Shown here: one piece after another, positions 16,980-26,054 of the stretch
Layout: the number at the start of each line of letters is the position of its first letter
How positions within the stretch are numbered: position 1 is the stretch's first letter
Source of the DNA: Peribacillus asahii
Lineage (GTDB): Bacteria; Bacillota; Bacilli; Bacillales; DSM-1321
Length of the DNA stretch: 64,000 nucleotides
Direction: 5' to 3'
Assembly (NCBI RefSeq): GCF_003570725.1
Contig: NZ_QWVS01000008.1
Coordinates: 18,079-82,078 of the forward strand
Position numbers and translations under genes: made by a program
The notes under the pieces: model-generated
Seen by the model: only the letters and a program-made list of their open reading frames with translations
The model's database searches: none
Told to the model about the DNA's origin: nothing

Positions 16980-17017
16980 AAAAATCAGGTACTGCTTTAT
17001 GCAGTCACCTGATTTTT
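16980..17017 (-). terminator. intrinsic terminator of the CoA-transferase gene
   Basis: Stem AAAAATCAGGT(-)ACTGC / GCAGTcACCTGATTTTT with a 5-base loop, one bulged base and T/A-rich flanks, 5 bases after the stop codon. Confidence 0.85.
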
Positions 17018-17021
17018 ATTC

Positions 17022-18131
17022 TTATGCTTTACTCTTCCACTGTTCTCCTAAAATCTTCTCGTTACTCGCTCCTGGACTCAGCCCAACATATTTATAATTC
17101 GGCGTAAAACTTGAGAATTTTATCGGGCAAGCTATCTGCCTTTCACTTCCTCCATGGACATTCGGAACATCGACAAGCATGCCGCGCGCTTTCATATGAG
17201 GATGCTCACAAGCTTCTGCAAAGGTTAAAACGGGCTCGACACACGCTTCAATTTCTGTGAAAATATCATGCCATTCGGCAAATGTCTTTGTTAGAAACGC
17301 CTCTCGAACGATTTCTTTAAACTCCCGAATCTGTTCCGGTTCTTGACTCATACTCATCTCAAATAGTTCAGGACGCCCGATGCCTTCGCACAATCGTTTC
17401 CGAAATACAGGCTCTAAACTGCCTACGGAAAAATATCGGCCATCTTTCGTTTCATAAAAATCATAGAATGTACCGCCATTTAACAGCATGGCCTCTGGCT
17501 CCAAATCGATCCCATCATTTAAATACGTGGGCGCAGATAATGCGTTTAATGTAAAGGCGCAGTCTGTCATACTAATATCAATATATTGACCTTCTCCCGT
17601 TTGTTCCCTATATAAAGCGGCCGCTAAAATGCCCGCTACTGCATGCATCGAACCGCCTGCGATATCTGCAATTTGGATGCCATTCTTCGCTGGGCCTTCC
17701 TTTTTCGTGCCAGAATAGCTCGATAAACCAGCCATGGATACATAGTTAAGATCATGACCTGGGCGATCTTTATAAGGACCTGTTTGTCCAAACCCTGTAA
17801 TGGAGCAGTAAATTAGACGCGGATTGATTTGCTTCAAAGTTTCATATCCTAGTCCTAAACGCTCCATCACACCTGGGCGAAATTGCTCTAGTACAATATC
17901 ATATTCTTCTACTAATTTTTTAACTGCTTCAATCGATTCTTGCTTTTTTAAATCTAACGTAATAGACTGCTTAGAACGATTTAAGTATGGATCCATTGCC
18001 CACGCTTCTACACCAGAAGGCCTTTCAACCCGAATTACATCAGCTCCTAAATCTGCTAGCAAGAGCGTAGCAAAAGGTCCTGGCAGCAATGTTGAAAAAT
18101 CTAATATTTTCAAATTGGATAATAGTGTCAT
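17022..18131 (-). CDS. CaiB/BaiF-family CoA transferase, alpha-methylacyl-CoA racemase-like
   Basis: Class III CoA-transferase fold, 369 residues. Visible landmarks: DFSTLLPGPFATLLLADLGADVIRVE at the N-terminus, then EQFRPGVMERLGLGYE, ITGFGQTGPY and PGHDLNYVSMAGL. The GHDLNY and ADIAGG segments match the His/Asp active-site pair of alpha-methylacyl-CoA racemases more than the catalytic-Asp pattern of CoA transferases such as Frc. A racemase acting on 2-methyl-branched acyl-CoA is therefore favoured, but this is inference. The gene is alone between terminators and has no partner acyl-CoA gene nearby, so the substrate cannot be read from context. Confidence 0.85.
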   Translation of the reverse strand: MTLLSNLKILDFSTLLPGPFATLLLADLGADVIRVERPSGVEAWAMDPYLNRSKQSITLDLKKQESIEAVKKLVEEYDIVLEQFRPGVMERLGLGYETLKQINPRLIYCSITGFGQTGPYKDRPGHDLNYVSMAGLSSYSGTKKEGPAKNGIQIADIAGGSMHAVAGILAAALYREQTGEGQYIDISMTDCAFTLNALSAPTYLNDGIDLEPEAMLLNGGTFYDFYETKDGRYFSVGSLEPVFRKRLCEGIGRPELFEMSMSQEPEQIREFKEIVREAFLTKTFAEWHDIFTEIEACVEPVLTFAEACEHPHMKARGMLVDVPNVHGGSERQIACPIKFSSFTPNYKYVGLSPGASNEKILGEQWKSKA

Positions 18132-18297
18132 TATCTTCTCCCTCTCCGAAACATATTCCGTATTAAAAAACTAGCTTTTATATATTTTCTATATTTATAC
18201 AAATTATCCTTTTAAAACCACAACAATAACTGATAATCCCCTCTAAATCTAGGATATTTTGTAGAAATATAAGGAAATAAGAAGCATATTCCCTCGT

Positions 18298-18354
18298 GGA
18301 TACTAGTCTCTTTCCAAGAATGAGAAGATAATGCGTTTTTAATCATGTTAAATA
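18298..18354. repeat. direct repeat, left copy (~57 bp)
   Basis: Same orientation and about 88% identical to 19302-19360, starting GGATACTA and ending TTAATCATGTTAAATA, with a few substitutions and two short gaps. The two copies bracket the YczE-like gene. It lies in the 326-base gap 18132-18457, which otherwise holds only AT-rich DNA and a weak AAAGCC / GGCTTT hairpin at ~18404-18444. Confidence 0.85.
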
Positions 18355-18457
18355 CATGTATTTTTACTACAGATAATTAAGTGTTATCTGTAATAAAGTA
18401 AAAAAAGCCTTTTGTATCAATGGTTCACAAGTACATCGGCTTTATGTTTATGAATAT

Positions 18458-19096
18458 TTAATCTTGTGGATTTAACTTTTTTAAGAAACCACCATTTAGG
18501 CTATGCAGAATTTTTAGTGAAACTTCTATTAGAGGTCCTACTGATATACAAAATATAATCGTACCAATTCCAACTGGTCCTCCTAATAACATGCCTACTA
18601 GCAACGCAGTGATTTCTATCATCGTTGTTGCTTTTTTTACCAAAATATTAAATCTAGTATGTATAGATAACATAAAAGTATCAATAGGTCCAGCACCCAA
18701 TTTGGAATAAATCGTCATAGCCGCTCCAAACGAAATAAAGATAGTGCCTATTGATAAGTAGGAAATCTTTAACAATAATGTTTCCGGAACTGGTATAAAA
18801 TCGAGATATAAAAATAAATCAACAAATGTCCCTAAAAAAACAGTGTCCAAAATCGTTCCTATTTTTAACTTCTTCTCTTTACTAATAAGAAAAGATATAA
18901 TTAACAGTACACTCCCTGTTAAAATGGATATTTTTCCAATCGAAATGGAGGTTAACTGATTTATCGCTATATACAGCACGTCGAAAGGCTGCACGCCTAA
19001 ATCAGAAGCTTTTATCATGTGAATACTTCCAAGTGCTATTATAATTAAACCTATAAAAAACATTGTTCCTTCTTTTAAAGAAAACCTAATTTTCAT
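18458..19096 (-). CDS. YczE/YyaS/YitT-family integral membrane protein
   Basis: A 212-residue polytopic membrane protein with about five hydrophobic segments. The start GTMFFIGLIIIALGSIHMIKASDLGVQPFDVL and the GAGPIDTFML segment are typical of the YczE/YyaS group; function in this group is poorly defined (YczE of B. subtilis influences surfactin synthesis). The start at ATG 19096 follows GAGGAGAGAATT; the frame stays open further upstream, but that part is low-complexity and lacks a ribosome site. The gene sits between the two ~58-bp direct repeats, suggesting it arrived or was duplicated as a unit. Confidence 0.8.
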   Translation of the reverse strand: MKIRFSLKEGTMFFIGLIIIALGSIHMIKASDLGVQPFDVLYIAINQLTSISIGKISILTGSVLLIISFLISKEKKLKIGTILDTVFLGTFVDLFLYLDFIPVPETLLLKISYLSIGTIFISFGAAMTIYSKLGAGPIDTFMLSIHTRFNILVKKATTMIEITALLVGMLLGGPVGIGTIIFCISVGPLIEVSLKILHSLNGGFLKKLNPQD

Positions 19097-19196
19097 AATA
19101 ATTCTCTCCTCGATGAATTGTTTCCATGTTTGTTTTTTAAATTGTACCCGAATTATTATGTTTTCGGGGAAAAAATAAGCAAGAAAGCCTATATAC

Positions 19197-19352
19197 TTAT
19201 CTTTTTTCGGTATCTTCTGTAACAAATATTTTCGAATGTTCAGCGTATTCATTCTCAACAATAAAGTCAAAACTTCCGTCTTCATTACTACTGATTTCAA
19301 CGGATACTAATCTCTTTCCAAGAATAAGAAAATGAATGCATTTTTTAATCAT
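19197..19352 (-). pseudogene. 51-codon open frame inside the right direct repeat, possible gene remnant
   Basis: The frame reads MIKKCIHFLILGKRLV and continues to a charged end (SSNEDGSFDFIVENEY ... EDTEKR) before TAA. The composition looks protein-like, but no ribosome site precedes the ATG, and the equivalent stretch in the left repeat is shifted out of frame by small gaps. I do not recognise it. It may be the end of a degraded gene or chance. Confidence 0.25.
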
Positions 19353-19360
19353 GTTAAATA
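19302..19360. repeat. direct repeat, right copy (~59 bp)
   Basis: Partner of 18298-18354, 1004 bases away start to start, same orientation. It abuts the terminator of the downstream transcription unit (19360-19410). Confidence 0.85.
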
Positions 19361-19410
19361 GGAATAGAAAAAAGCAGCCGGCTCCAAACCTGCTGCTTTT
19401 TTCTATTCCT
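19360..19410 (-). terminator. intrinsic terminator of the nirB operon
   Basis: Very strong 19-bp perfect stem (AGGAATAGAAAAAAGCAGC and its complement) with a 13-base loop, directly after the last gene of the operon. Its arms are A- and T-rich, so it may act in both directions. Confidence 0.9.
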
Positions 19411-20463
19411 TTATCCTACATAAGGTTGCGACACACAAGATTCTTTCCATTTCTGCAATTGCTTCATTCCTCTTCGAGAACGCAGCTGCTCTTTAGCCAA
19501 CGCAATTCCTTCTTCAATCGTCGGTGTAGCATCAAAAAGATAATAACGAATACCTGTATTAAAGAGAACTTGCTTGTAATAATACTTCAATTGTTCCGAT
19601 GTCTCGCCGTTTAATAAAGCGAGAGTAATATCAGCTTGTTCTTTACGAGTGAGCTTTTCCTTCTTTTCTTCCTCAAACAGACCGTACTCATCAGGCTTGA
19701 CAATGAAGGAATCCAACTCATTGTTCTTTAATGTATAAATAAAACTGTTGCGATGAACAGGCAAATCTTCAGAACCCTCTACCCCTTGAACAATATAAAC
19801 ATTGTCATAAGGTAGACTAGCAAAAATCGGGGCAATCTTGACAATCGCTGTTCGATGAAATGCCCCCATCATCAACGATTTTGCATTGGATATATTTAAA
19901 AGCTTCTCCACTGTGTTCATTAAAGTACGAACACCCAATTCTTCACGAATGGATCGCAATTGTGCTAAAGGCGGACAAAATCGGTCTGCCCAAGCAAATC
20001 CAATGTTAGCAGAATCGATGGTTTCAGAAAGAGATTGGACATCTTGATTCGTGTTTACCCCTAGTTCTTCCGTAATTTCCTTAATGGACGTTCCATACCT
20101 TGGCGGTAATGATTCACTACTATGCAAAAAAGCTGGAAGACCACTTTCAGCTAATAAAATAGAGGCTGGTACTGTCGCAGCAAATAAATTTCTGCCTGTA
20201 TACGCTCCAGCAAAATCGACTATACGATCACGAACAGGCTCTTTTATAGTTAGCTTGTCCGTATTCTCTTGAAAAGTCTGAACAAATGCCAGTAACTCTT
20301 CTGGAGACTCCATCTTAATGCGTTCTGCAATAAAATAAGCTGCAATTTGAACATCTGTTGCTTTTCCTTCTACGATAAAACGCGCAAGCTCTCTCGTTTG
20401 TTCATAGGAAAGATCTTTTGCACCACGCTTGCCTCTGGCTACTTCTTTAATCCATTGTTGCAA
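19411..20463 (-). CDS. TrpD2/YbiB-like protein (anthranilate phosphoribosyltransferase fold)
   Basis: A 350-residue glycosyltransferase-family-3 protein: RGKRGAKDLSYEQTRELARFIVEGKATDVQIAAYFIAERIK is the typical N-terminal helical domain, followed by a phosphoribosyltransferase core. The TrpD hallmark GTGGD is replaced by FAGAYTGR (~residue 88), and HSSESLPPRYGTS replaces the TrpD HGNR region, so true TrpD activity is doubtful. E. coli YbiB (TrpD2) binds nucleic acid rather than acting in tryptophan synthesis. It is the last gene of the nitrite reductase operon, with no trp genes nearby. Role unknown. Confidence 0.8.
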   Translation of the reverse strand: MQQWIKEVARGKRGAKDLSYEQTRELARFIVEGKATDVQIAAYFIAERIKMESPEELLAFVQTFQENTDKLTIKEPVRDRIVDFAGAYTGRNLFAATVPASILLAESGLPAFLHSSESLPPRYGTSIKEITEELGVNTNQDVQSLSETIDSANIGFAWADRFCPPLAQLRSIREELGVRTLMNTVEKLLNISNAKSLMMGAFHRTAIVKIAPIFASLPYDNVYIVQGVEGSEDLPVHRNSFIYTLKNNELDSFIVKPDEYGLFEEEKKEKLTRKEQADITLALLNGETSEQLKYYYKQVLFNTGIRYYLFDATPTIEEGIALAKEQLRSRRGMKQLQKWKESCVSQPYVG

Positions 20464-20510
20464 TGTATTTCACCCTCTTAACTTAAACATGTTCATCACT
20501 CTGTATATAA

Positions 20511-21269
20511 TCAAGCGTACTGGGCTAAAACCATTCCTTCTTGCTGTAACGCTTCATTCACCCGGTCTGCCAAAATTTCTCTAAGGTATGGATGGAATCC
20601 CAAGTAATCACATAGAGTAATATCCTTATCCGATTGTACCATATCAATTGTTTTTTCTATACCTTTAATTAACAGACCTGTAAATAGTAAATACGGAATG
20701 ACTATAATGGAATCTACATCTCGCGCAAGGGTTTCTTCTAACAAATCTTCAAAACGAGGCTTAGCTGCGGCTAAAAAGCATGGCGCCACATAAGAGAAGT
20801 TAGTTTTATTGTGGAAAAGGTGAATAATTTCTTCAAAATTTCGAATGGTATCTGCATCACTACTTCCGCGTCCCACCAATAGAATTGCTGTATTCTCGTC
20901 TATGACGGTTGTCTTTTCTTGAATTCTTTCTAATAAAATGTCCACAATTCTTTCATGAACGCCAAAAGGTTTGCCAAAAGAAATTTTCACATGGGGGTGA
21001 CGAGCTTGTAGAACTTCTAGTTCTTCTGGTATATCCTTTTTAACATGTCCGGCCGCTAATAAAAGAACAGGCATAACCGCTATTTCTGTTGCTCCTTGTT
21101 CAATACATCGGGTAAATCCTTCTTCTATTGTCGGATGAGCCAATTCTAGAAAACTAATTTCTTGAATCAGCACTGGCACTAATTGTTGCGTTTTTTGAAC
21201 AAATTCAATGGCTTGCTGACATCCTTCCTTCACTCGACTGCCATGGCATACATATAAGACTGCCTTCAT
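20511..21269 (-). CDS. sirB: sirohydrochlorin ferrochelatase (CbiX/SirB family)
   Basis: Inserts Fe(II) into sirohydrochlorin to complete siroheme, the cofactor of NirB. The 252-residue protein has two CbiX-like halves. N-terminal YVCHGSRVKEGC contains the metal-binding His, and PVLLLAAGHVKKDIP the second conserved His; the second half keeps LLVGRGSSDADT and YLLFTGLL. The start at ATG 21269 follows AGAGGAAAG and overlaps the stop of the upstream methyltransferase gene (ATGA), so translation is coupled. An in-frame ATG at 21293 is less likely. Confidence 0.9.
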   Translation of the reverse strand: MKAVLYVCHGSRVKEGCQQAIEFVQKTQQLVPVLIQEISFLELAHPTIEEGFTRCIEQGATEIAVMPVLLLAAGHVKKDIPEELEVLQARHPHVKISFGKPFGVHERIVDILLERIQEKTTVIDENTAILLVGRGSSDADTIRNFEEIIHLFHNKTNFSYVAPCFLAAAKPRFEDLLEETLARDVDSIIVIPYLLFTGLLIKGIEKTIDMVQSDKDITLCDYLGFHPYLREILADRVNEALQQEGMVLAQYA

Positions 21270-22051
21270 ACGCTTTCCTCTTCTAAAAACCATTTAGATT
21301 CCACTAAATTAGCTTCCTTAAACCAAGCAATTTTCTCTCTTACTTTCACTACTTCTCCAATAATAATCATACTCGGATTTTCAATCTTTTTCTCTTTCAC
21401 AACTTCTACAATCGTACTAAGTGTACCCGTTACCGTACGCTGCTCCGCCTTTGTTCCCCAATGAACTAACGCGATTGGCGTATCAGTGCTCTTTCCATGA
21501 TTAATCAGCGATTGACAAATATATGATAGATTGCCGACTCCCATATAAACCACGAGAGTATCTACGCCTTTCGCCAACCCTTCCCAGTTGATATCGTCAG
21601 GCTTTCCTTTTACACCATGACCCGTTATAACCGCAAATGAATTTCCATACTCACGGTGTGTAACGGGAATTCCTGCATAAGCCGGTGCTGCAATTCCCGA
21701 TGTAATACCTGGAACAATTTCAAAAGGAATACCATTCTCCACTAAAGACTCAGCCTCTTCAGCTCCTCGACCAAATACAAAAGGGTCACCACCTTTTAAA
21801 CGGGTGACAACTTTATCTTGTTTTCCACATTGAACTAATAGAGCATTAATCGCTTCTTGTTTCATCGTATGATTATTCGGAAGTTTTCCACAATAAATAA
21901 GTGTAGCATCTGGTTTCGCTTCCTCTAATAAACATTTATTAACTAGCCGATCATATAAAATAATATCTGCTTCTCGAATACACTTTAATGCTTTAATCGT
22001 AATTAAGTCAGGATCTCCAGGACCCGCTCCAACTAAGTATACTTTTCCCAT
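21266..22051 (-). CDS. cobA: uroporphyrinogen-III C-methyltransferase (SUMT)
   Basis: Makes precorrin-2 from uroporphyrinogen III by two SAM-dependent methylations, the first committed step to siroheme. 261 residues with the classic motifs VGAGPGDPDLIT at the N-terminus, YDRLV, VVTRLKGGDPFVFGRGAEEAE and VPGITSGIAAPAYAGIPVTHR. It is a stand-alone SUMT with no fused CysG dehydrogenase/chelatase part; the chelatase is the next gene, but no separate precorrin-2 dehydrogenase (sirC/ylnF type) is seen in the window. Part of the nirB operon. Confidence 0.96.
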   Translation of the reverse strand: MGKVYLVGAGPGDPDLITIKALKCIREADIILYDRLVNKCLLEEAKPDATLIYCGKLPNNHTMKQEAINALLVQCGKQDKVVTRLKGGDPFVFGRGAEEAESLVENGIPFEIVPGITSGIAAPAYAGIPVTHREYGNSFAVITGHGVKGKPDDINWEGLAKGVDTLVVYMGVGNLSYICQSLINHGKSTDTPIALVHWGTKAEQRTVTGTLSTIVEVVKEKKIENPSMIIIGEVVKVREKIAWFKEANLVESKWFLEEESV

Positions 22052-22064
22052 TCGCTGTCCCTCC

Positions 22065-22913
22065 TCAGCTTACCATTCTCTCTCGCTTGCCTTTATTGTT
22101 CTTCACCTGTTCTTTCCCTTTGTTCACTTCTTGACTTCGGTATGTAACGTATAAAGCAAGTCCAGTAAATAACAAACCACCAACAAGGTTCCCAAGCAAC
22201 ACTGGGATTTGGTTCCACAACCACCAATGAGACAGCGTAATATCCGCACCTAACATCATTCCAGCGGGTATAACAAACATATTGACGACCGCATGTTCAA
22301 ATCCTTGGGCAAAAAACAGTAAAATAGGCAGCCACATCGCAACGATTTTTCCAAGGGTTGCTTGTGATGTCATGGCCATAACAGCCCCTAACGCCACCAT
22401 CCAGTTACAAAGAATCCCCTTTACAAAAACAATAAGCAATCCTGTAGTTCCTAACGCTGAGTAGCCTAGCGTTTTTGCTTCAGCAACTTGAATAATCTTT
22501 TGGGCCACAGCATGATCCGTTACCTGCCCCAAATGAGTAGCGGCAACTACATATAACATTGCATAAAAAGAACCGCCAATAACATGGCCAACGATTACCC
22601 AGAACCAGTTGGTCAGCATTCCTTGCCACGTTGCCTTCTTTTCTAAAACGGCTAAAGGAATTAAAGCAAAATTCCCTGTAACCAATTCTAGTCCAAGAAG
22701 AATAATAATCACAAAACAAGCGGGGAAAAGTAGTGCACCTACAATCCCCATTTGTGTTTGTGTTTCTGCAGTAAAGGCTAGAGTGGTGCCAAAGCCGAGA
22801 AGTGCCCCGGCTAATGCCCCTCTTATTACAAGGTCTCGAATGGGAAGCTTCGACTTAGCCGCTCCTGCTTGAACCATATTTTTCACAACTTGTTCTGGCT
22901 GTACGTACGTCAT
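22065..22913 (-). CDS. nirC: formate/nitrite transporter family channel (NirC)
   Basis: Pentameric FNT-family channel, here most likely for nitrite uptake or export next to cytoplasmic nitrite reductase. 282 residues with six predicted transmembrane helices (first at ~30-55), GALAGALLGFGTT in helix 1, ELVTGNFALIP in the helix 2 break, and GILCNWMVALGAVMA, a family signature. The cytoplasmic C-terminus is lysine rich. It is cotranscribed between nirD and cobA. Confidence 0.93.
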   Translation of the reverse strand: MTYVQPEQVVKNMVQAGAAKSKLPIRDLVIRGALAGALLGFGTTLAFTAETQTQMGIVGALLFPACFVIIILLGLELVTGNFALIPLAVLEKKATWQGMLTNWFWVIVGHVIGGSFYAMLYVVAATHLGQVTDHAVAQKIIQVAEAKTLGYSALGTTGLLIVFVKGILCNWMVALGAVMAMTSQATLGKIVAMWLPILLFFAQGFEHAVVNMFVIPAGMMLGADITLSHWWLWNQIPVLLGNLVGGLLFTGLALYVTYRSQEVNKGKEQVKNNKGKRERMVS

Positions 22914-22955
22914 CGTAGACTTCCCTCTTTCCTATATTCTTATCTGTCTATATTA

Positions 22956-23279
22956 CTATTTATCTAGAACAATATAAACATCTTCATTTTCTATCTCAAC
23001 CTTAAATGTATTTACACATCCTCTATCTGGTTTTTGAACTTCCCCATCGCAAACATTGATTTTCCAATCATGCATTGGGCAAAAAACATGCTCTCCGCTT
23101 ACCATTCCTTCCGCAAGCACGCCCCCTTTATGAGGACAACGATTTTCAATCGCTCGAATTTTGCCATTTACTAAATGAAAGAGCGCAATTTCGTGAGAAC
23201 CGACACGTACCGTCTTCCCAAGATCTTTTGGTAATTCACTCACTGTTGCAACCTTGATTCGTTGAAGGGTTTTTTCCAT
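22956..23279 (-). CDS. nirD: nitrite reductase (NADH) small subunit, Rieske-like
   Basis: Small partner of NirB in assimilatory reduction of nitrite to ammonium. The 107-residue product has a Rieske fold with both cluster motifs complete: CPHKGG (Cys-x-His) and CPMHDW (Cys-x2-His), so unlike some NirD proteins it should bind a [2Fe-2S] cluster. The start at ATG 23279 stands 8 bases after GAGGAGG; two upstream in-frame starts (to 23303) are too close to or before that site. It follows nirB with about 20 bases between. Confidence 0.94.
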   Translation of the reverse strand: MEKTLQRIKVATVSELPKDLGKTVRVGSHEIALFHLVNGKIRAIENRCPHKGGVLAEGMVSGEHVFCPMHDWKINVCDGEVQKPDRGCVNTFKVEIENEDVYIVLDK

Positions 23280-23299
23280 AGTCATTTCCTCCTCGTTTT

Positions 23300-25714
23300 T
23301 CATTTGACTCCCGCAGGCACTTTCACACTCTGATATAAATCTTTTAAGATTCTATCGCTGTTAAGCGCTTCTTTCCACGGATCTTGTAATACAGATAATG
23401 CCTCATCTAACCGTTGATTTAACTCGATTCGGTTTTGTTTATCTTCAATAACGGCTCTGATAGAATCAAGACCCATTCGCTCCACCCATACGGAAGTTCT
23501 TTCTAAATAGACAGCCGTCTCACGGTAATATTGGAAATAGGCACCTGTTATTTCAATCACTTCATCACTTGTTTTTACTTTACATAATAGGTCCGCTGCT
23601 CTTAAATGCGTACCGCCGTTTCCTCCAACATAAATTTCCCATGCACCATCTACACCAACAACACCAAGATCTTTAATTCCTGATTCTGCACAGTTACGCG
23701 GGCAAGCGGAAACAGCCATTTTAAACTTATGCGGTGTGCCTACACGCTCGAGTTTCTTTTCTAGAGCAATACCCAAGCTCATAGAATCTTGTGTACCAAA
23801 GCGACAGAAGCTTTCTCCGACGCAAGTTTTCACTGTTCGAAGTGTTTTTCCATAAGCATAACCGGATGGCATGTCAAGATCTGCCCAAACCTTTGGAAGG
23901 TCTTCCTTCTTCACACCAAACATATCAATTCGCTGTCCACCGGTCACTTTTAATAATGGAACATTGTACTTATCTGCAACATCTGCGATTTTCCGTAATT
24001 GATCTGGATTTGTAACTCCTCCATACATTCTTGGTACAACAGAGAATGTACCATCCTTTTGAATATTGGCATGAAGACGCTCATTCACATAACGAGATTC
24101 TCTTTCATCCTTATATTCTAGCGGATTAACCATACCTAAATAATAATTCAGAGCTGGTCTACATTTAGAACACCCTTCGCTCGTTGTCCATCCTAGAACA
24201 CTCATCACTTCACGAGTATGGGTCAAATTCTTTTCGCGAATTTCAGCTATAACGTCATCTCTAGATAATGTTGTACAACTGCAAATTGGTTCCTTTTGAT
24301 TCGATTTACTAAATGCATCCCCTAATGTACATTCTAAAAGATCAGCAACTAACGACTTACAGCCCCCGCATGACCTCGAAGCACTCGTACAGCCTTTGAC
24401 CTCTTCAACACTTGTTAACCCTTGAGACTCGATCGCTTGAACAATATCTCCTTTTGTAACACCATTACATCCACAGATGATTTCCTCGTTAGGCATTGTA
24501 GCAACAAGACTAGCACCTGCTTCTTCCCCTTTTTCCGCTTCCAAATATTCTGTAACGTCTGCACGTTTATTAATGAAACTTAGTAATTTATTGCCTTCCT
24601 TTGTATCGCCGAACAAGACGGCCCCTATTATTTTCCCATCTTGAATAAGGATGTTTTTATATGTTCCCTCCCAATCATTAAAAGATTTAATTGTTTTTGT
24701 CTGTTCACTTTCGAAAATTTCCCCCGCCGAAAAGACATCCACACCTGAAACCTTTAATTGTGTAGAAAGCACTGTTCCTTCATACGGATCTCCTTCTATT
24801 CCACAAATTCTTTTCGCTAATACCTTCCCTTGTTCATAAAGCGGAGCAACTAATCCATACACTACACCACGATGTTCTGCACATTCACCCACTGCATAAA
24901 CATTCGGGATGTTCGTTTCCATGTAATCATTGACAATAATTCCTCGATTAACTGGAATCTCACTATCTATAGCAAGTTGAATATGAGGCTTAATTCCAAC
25001 CGCCATTACTACTAAGTCAGCTTTAATTTCTTCCCCATCACTAAAACGAAGCCCCTCAACATGTGTGTTACCAATGACTTCTTGCGTATTTTTTCCAAGT
25101 AAAAAGTTCATGCCTTGACCTTCTAATTCCTTTTGCAATAATTTACTAGCTGCTGAATCCAACTGTCGATCCATTAAATAATCAGAAAGATGAATTACGT
25201 CAACCTCCATCCCTAAATCCAACAGACCTCTCGCCGCTTCAAGACCTAACAATCCCCCACCGATTACAGCTGCCTTTTTGTATTTATTAGAATATTCCAT
25301 CATCTTTTCGCAATCTTGAATATCCCGAAAGCCAGTTACGCCTTCTTTATCCACTCCCGGAATTGGGAGAATAAAAGGAAGCGACCCTGTAGCCAAAATT
25401 AATTGATCATAGCGAACTTCACGATCTTTATCGGAATAAACGACTTGCTTCGCAGTATCAATATGTGTCACTGTCTCACCCGTATATAATTGGATACCGT
25501 TCTCTTCATACCAATTCCAATCATTTAAAGTAATATCATCAATCGTCGTATCACCTTGTAATACTTTGGATAATAGGATTCTATTATAATTCGGATGAGG
25601 CTCACTTCCGAAAATGGTTATTTCAAAATGGTTTGGTTGAATTTTCAACATTTCTTCGATACATCGAACTCCGGCCATACCATTCCCGATTAATACGATT
25701 TTTTGCTTTGACAT
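23300..25714 (-). CDS. nirB: nitrite reductase (NADH) large subunit
   Basis: Siroheme enzyme that reduces nitrite to ammonium with NADH. 804 residues from ATG 25714 (GGGGGA precedes). Domain order: FAD/NAD oxidoreductase (GNGMAG at the start, second dinucleotide motif GGGLLGLEAARGL near 150), a first BFD-like [2Fe-2S] domain (CGCNGV ... SCGGC, ~430-475), a second Cys-rich segment (CSCTTL ... CSKC), the ferredoxin-like half domain, then the siroheme/[4Fe-4S] domain with all four cysteines: C-x5-C (CVGESFC) and C-x3-C (CPRNC). It heads the operon nirB-nirD-nirC-cobA-sirB-trpD2-like. A TnrA box and perfect -10 lie just upstream. Confidence 0.96.
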   Translation of the reverse strand: MSKQKIVLIGNGMAGVRCIEEMLKIQPNHFEITIFGSEPHPNYNRILLSKVLQGDTTIDDITLNDWNWYEENGIQLYTGETVTHIDTAKQVVYSDKDREVRYDQLILATGSLPFILPIPGVDKEGVTGFRDIQDCEKMMEYSNKYKKAAVIGGGLLGLEAARGLLDLGMEVDVIHLSDYLMDRQLDSAASKLLQKELEGQGMNFLLGKNTQEVIGNTHVEGLRFSDGEEIKADLVVMAVGIKPHIQLAIDSEIPVNRGIIVNDYMETNIPNVYAVGECAEHRGVVYGLVAPLYEQGKVLAKRICGIEGDPYEGTVLSTQLKVSGVDVFSAGEIFESEQTKTIKSFNDWEGTYKNILIQDGKIIGAVLFGDTKEGNKLLSFINKRADVTEYLEAEKGEEAGASLVATMPNEEIICGCNGVTKGDIVQAIESQGLTSVEEVKGCTSASRSCGGCKSLVADLLECTLGDAFSKSNQKEPICSCTTLSRDDVIAEIREKNLTHTREVMSVLGWTTSEGCSKCRPALNYYLGMVNPLEYKDERESRYVNERLHANIQKDGTFSVVPRMYGGVTNPDQLRKIADVADKYNVPLLKVTGGQRIDMFGVKKEDLPKVWADLDMPSGYAYGKTLRTVKTCVGESFCRFGTQDSMSLGIALEKKLERVGTPHKFKMAVSACPRNCAESGIKDLGVVGVDGAWEIYVGGNGGTHLRAADLLCKVKTSDEVIEITGAYFQYYRETAVYLERTSVWVERMGLDSIRAVIEDKQNRIELNQRLDEALSVLQDPWKEALNSDRILKDLYQSVKVPAGVK

Positions 25715-25755
25715 GTAAGGTCCCCCAATCAATTTTGGAAATGAATATAGTCCAA

Positions 25756-25807
25756 ATTATAAACAGCTTAACAAGAATGTTCCACAGTATTGTTAGTAAA
25801 TCTGACA
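25756..25807 (-). promoter_or_regulatory. TnrA-activated promoter of nirB
   Basis: TnrA box at 25791-25807 (TGTTAGTAAATCTGACA) matches the consensus TGTNANAWWWTMTNACA at 16 of 17 positions. A perfect minus-strand -10 TATAAT lies at 25756-25761, so the box is centred about 50 bases before the start of transcription, the standard spacing for TnrA activation. There is no good -35, as expected of an activated promoter. Confidence 0.82.
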
Positions 25808-25943
25808 TCATTTTTACAAAGTACTCCCTTCACAGAGTACCGCTTATATTAAAGAAGTTGGTTCTCCACAGAGATTTCTAAATATAACTCCTTTCTATAT
25901 AAATTAAGTATTTTTTATGGACAATGTACCAAATTTCTCATTA

Positions 25944-25960
25944 CGTTATATTTAATGACA
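25944..25960. promoter_or_regulatory. TnrA box upstream of tnrA
   Basis: CGTTATATTTAATGACA matches 15 of 17 consensus positions. It lies ~95 bases before the tnrA start; a perfect TATAAT at 25981-25986 gives a centre about 41 bases from the likely start of transcription, somewhat closer than usual, while a weaker TATTTA at 25988 would fit the usual spacing. It overlaps a second dyad, TGACA-N6-TGTCA (25956-25971). Confidence 0.6.
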
Positions 25961-26054
25961 CAATTCTGTCATAAATAGTGTATAATTTATTTAAATCTGA
26001 AAAATTAAATAAATTTGAAGAATTAAATAATTATTCTTTTCGAGGTGAATGAAA

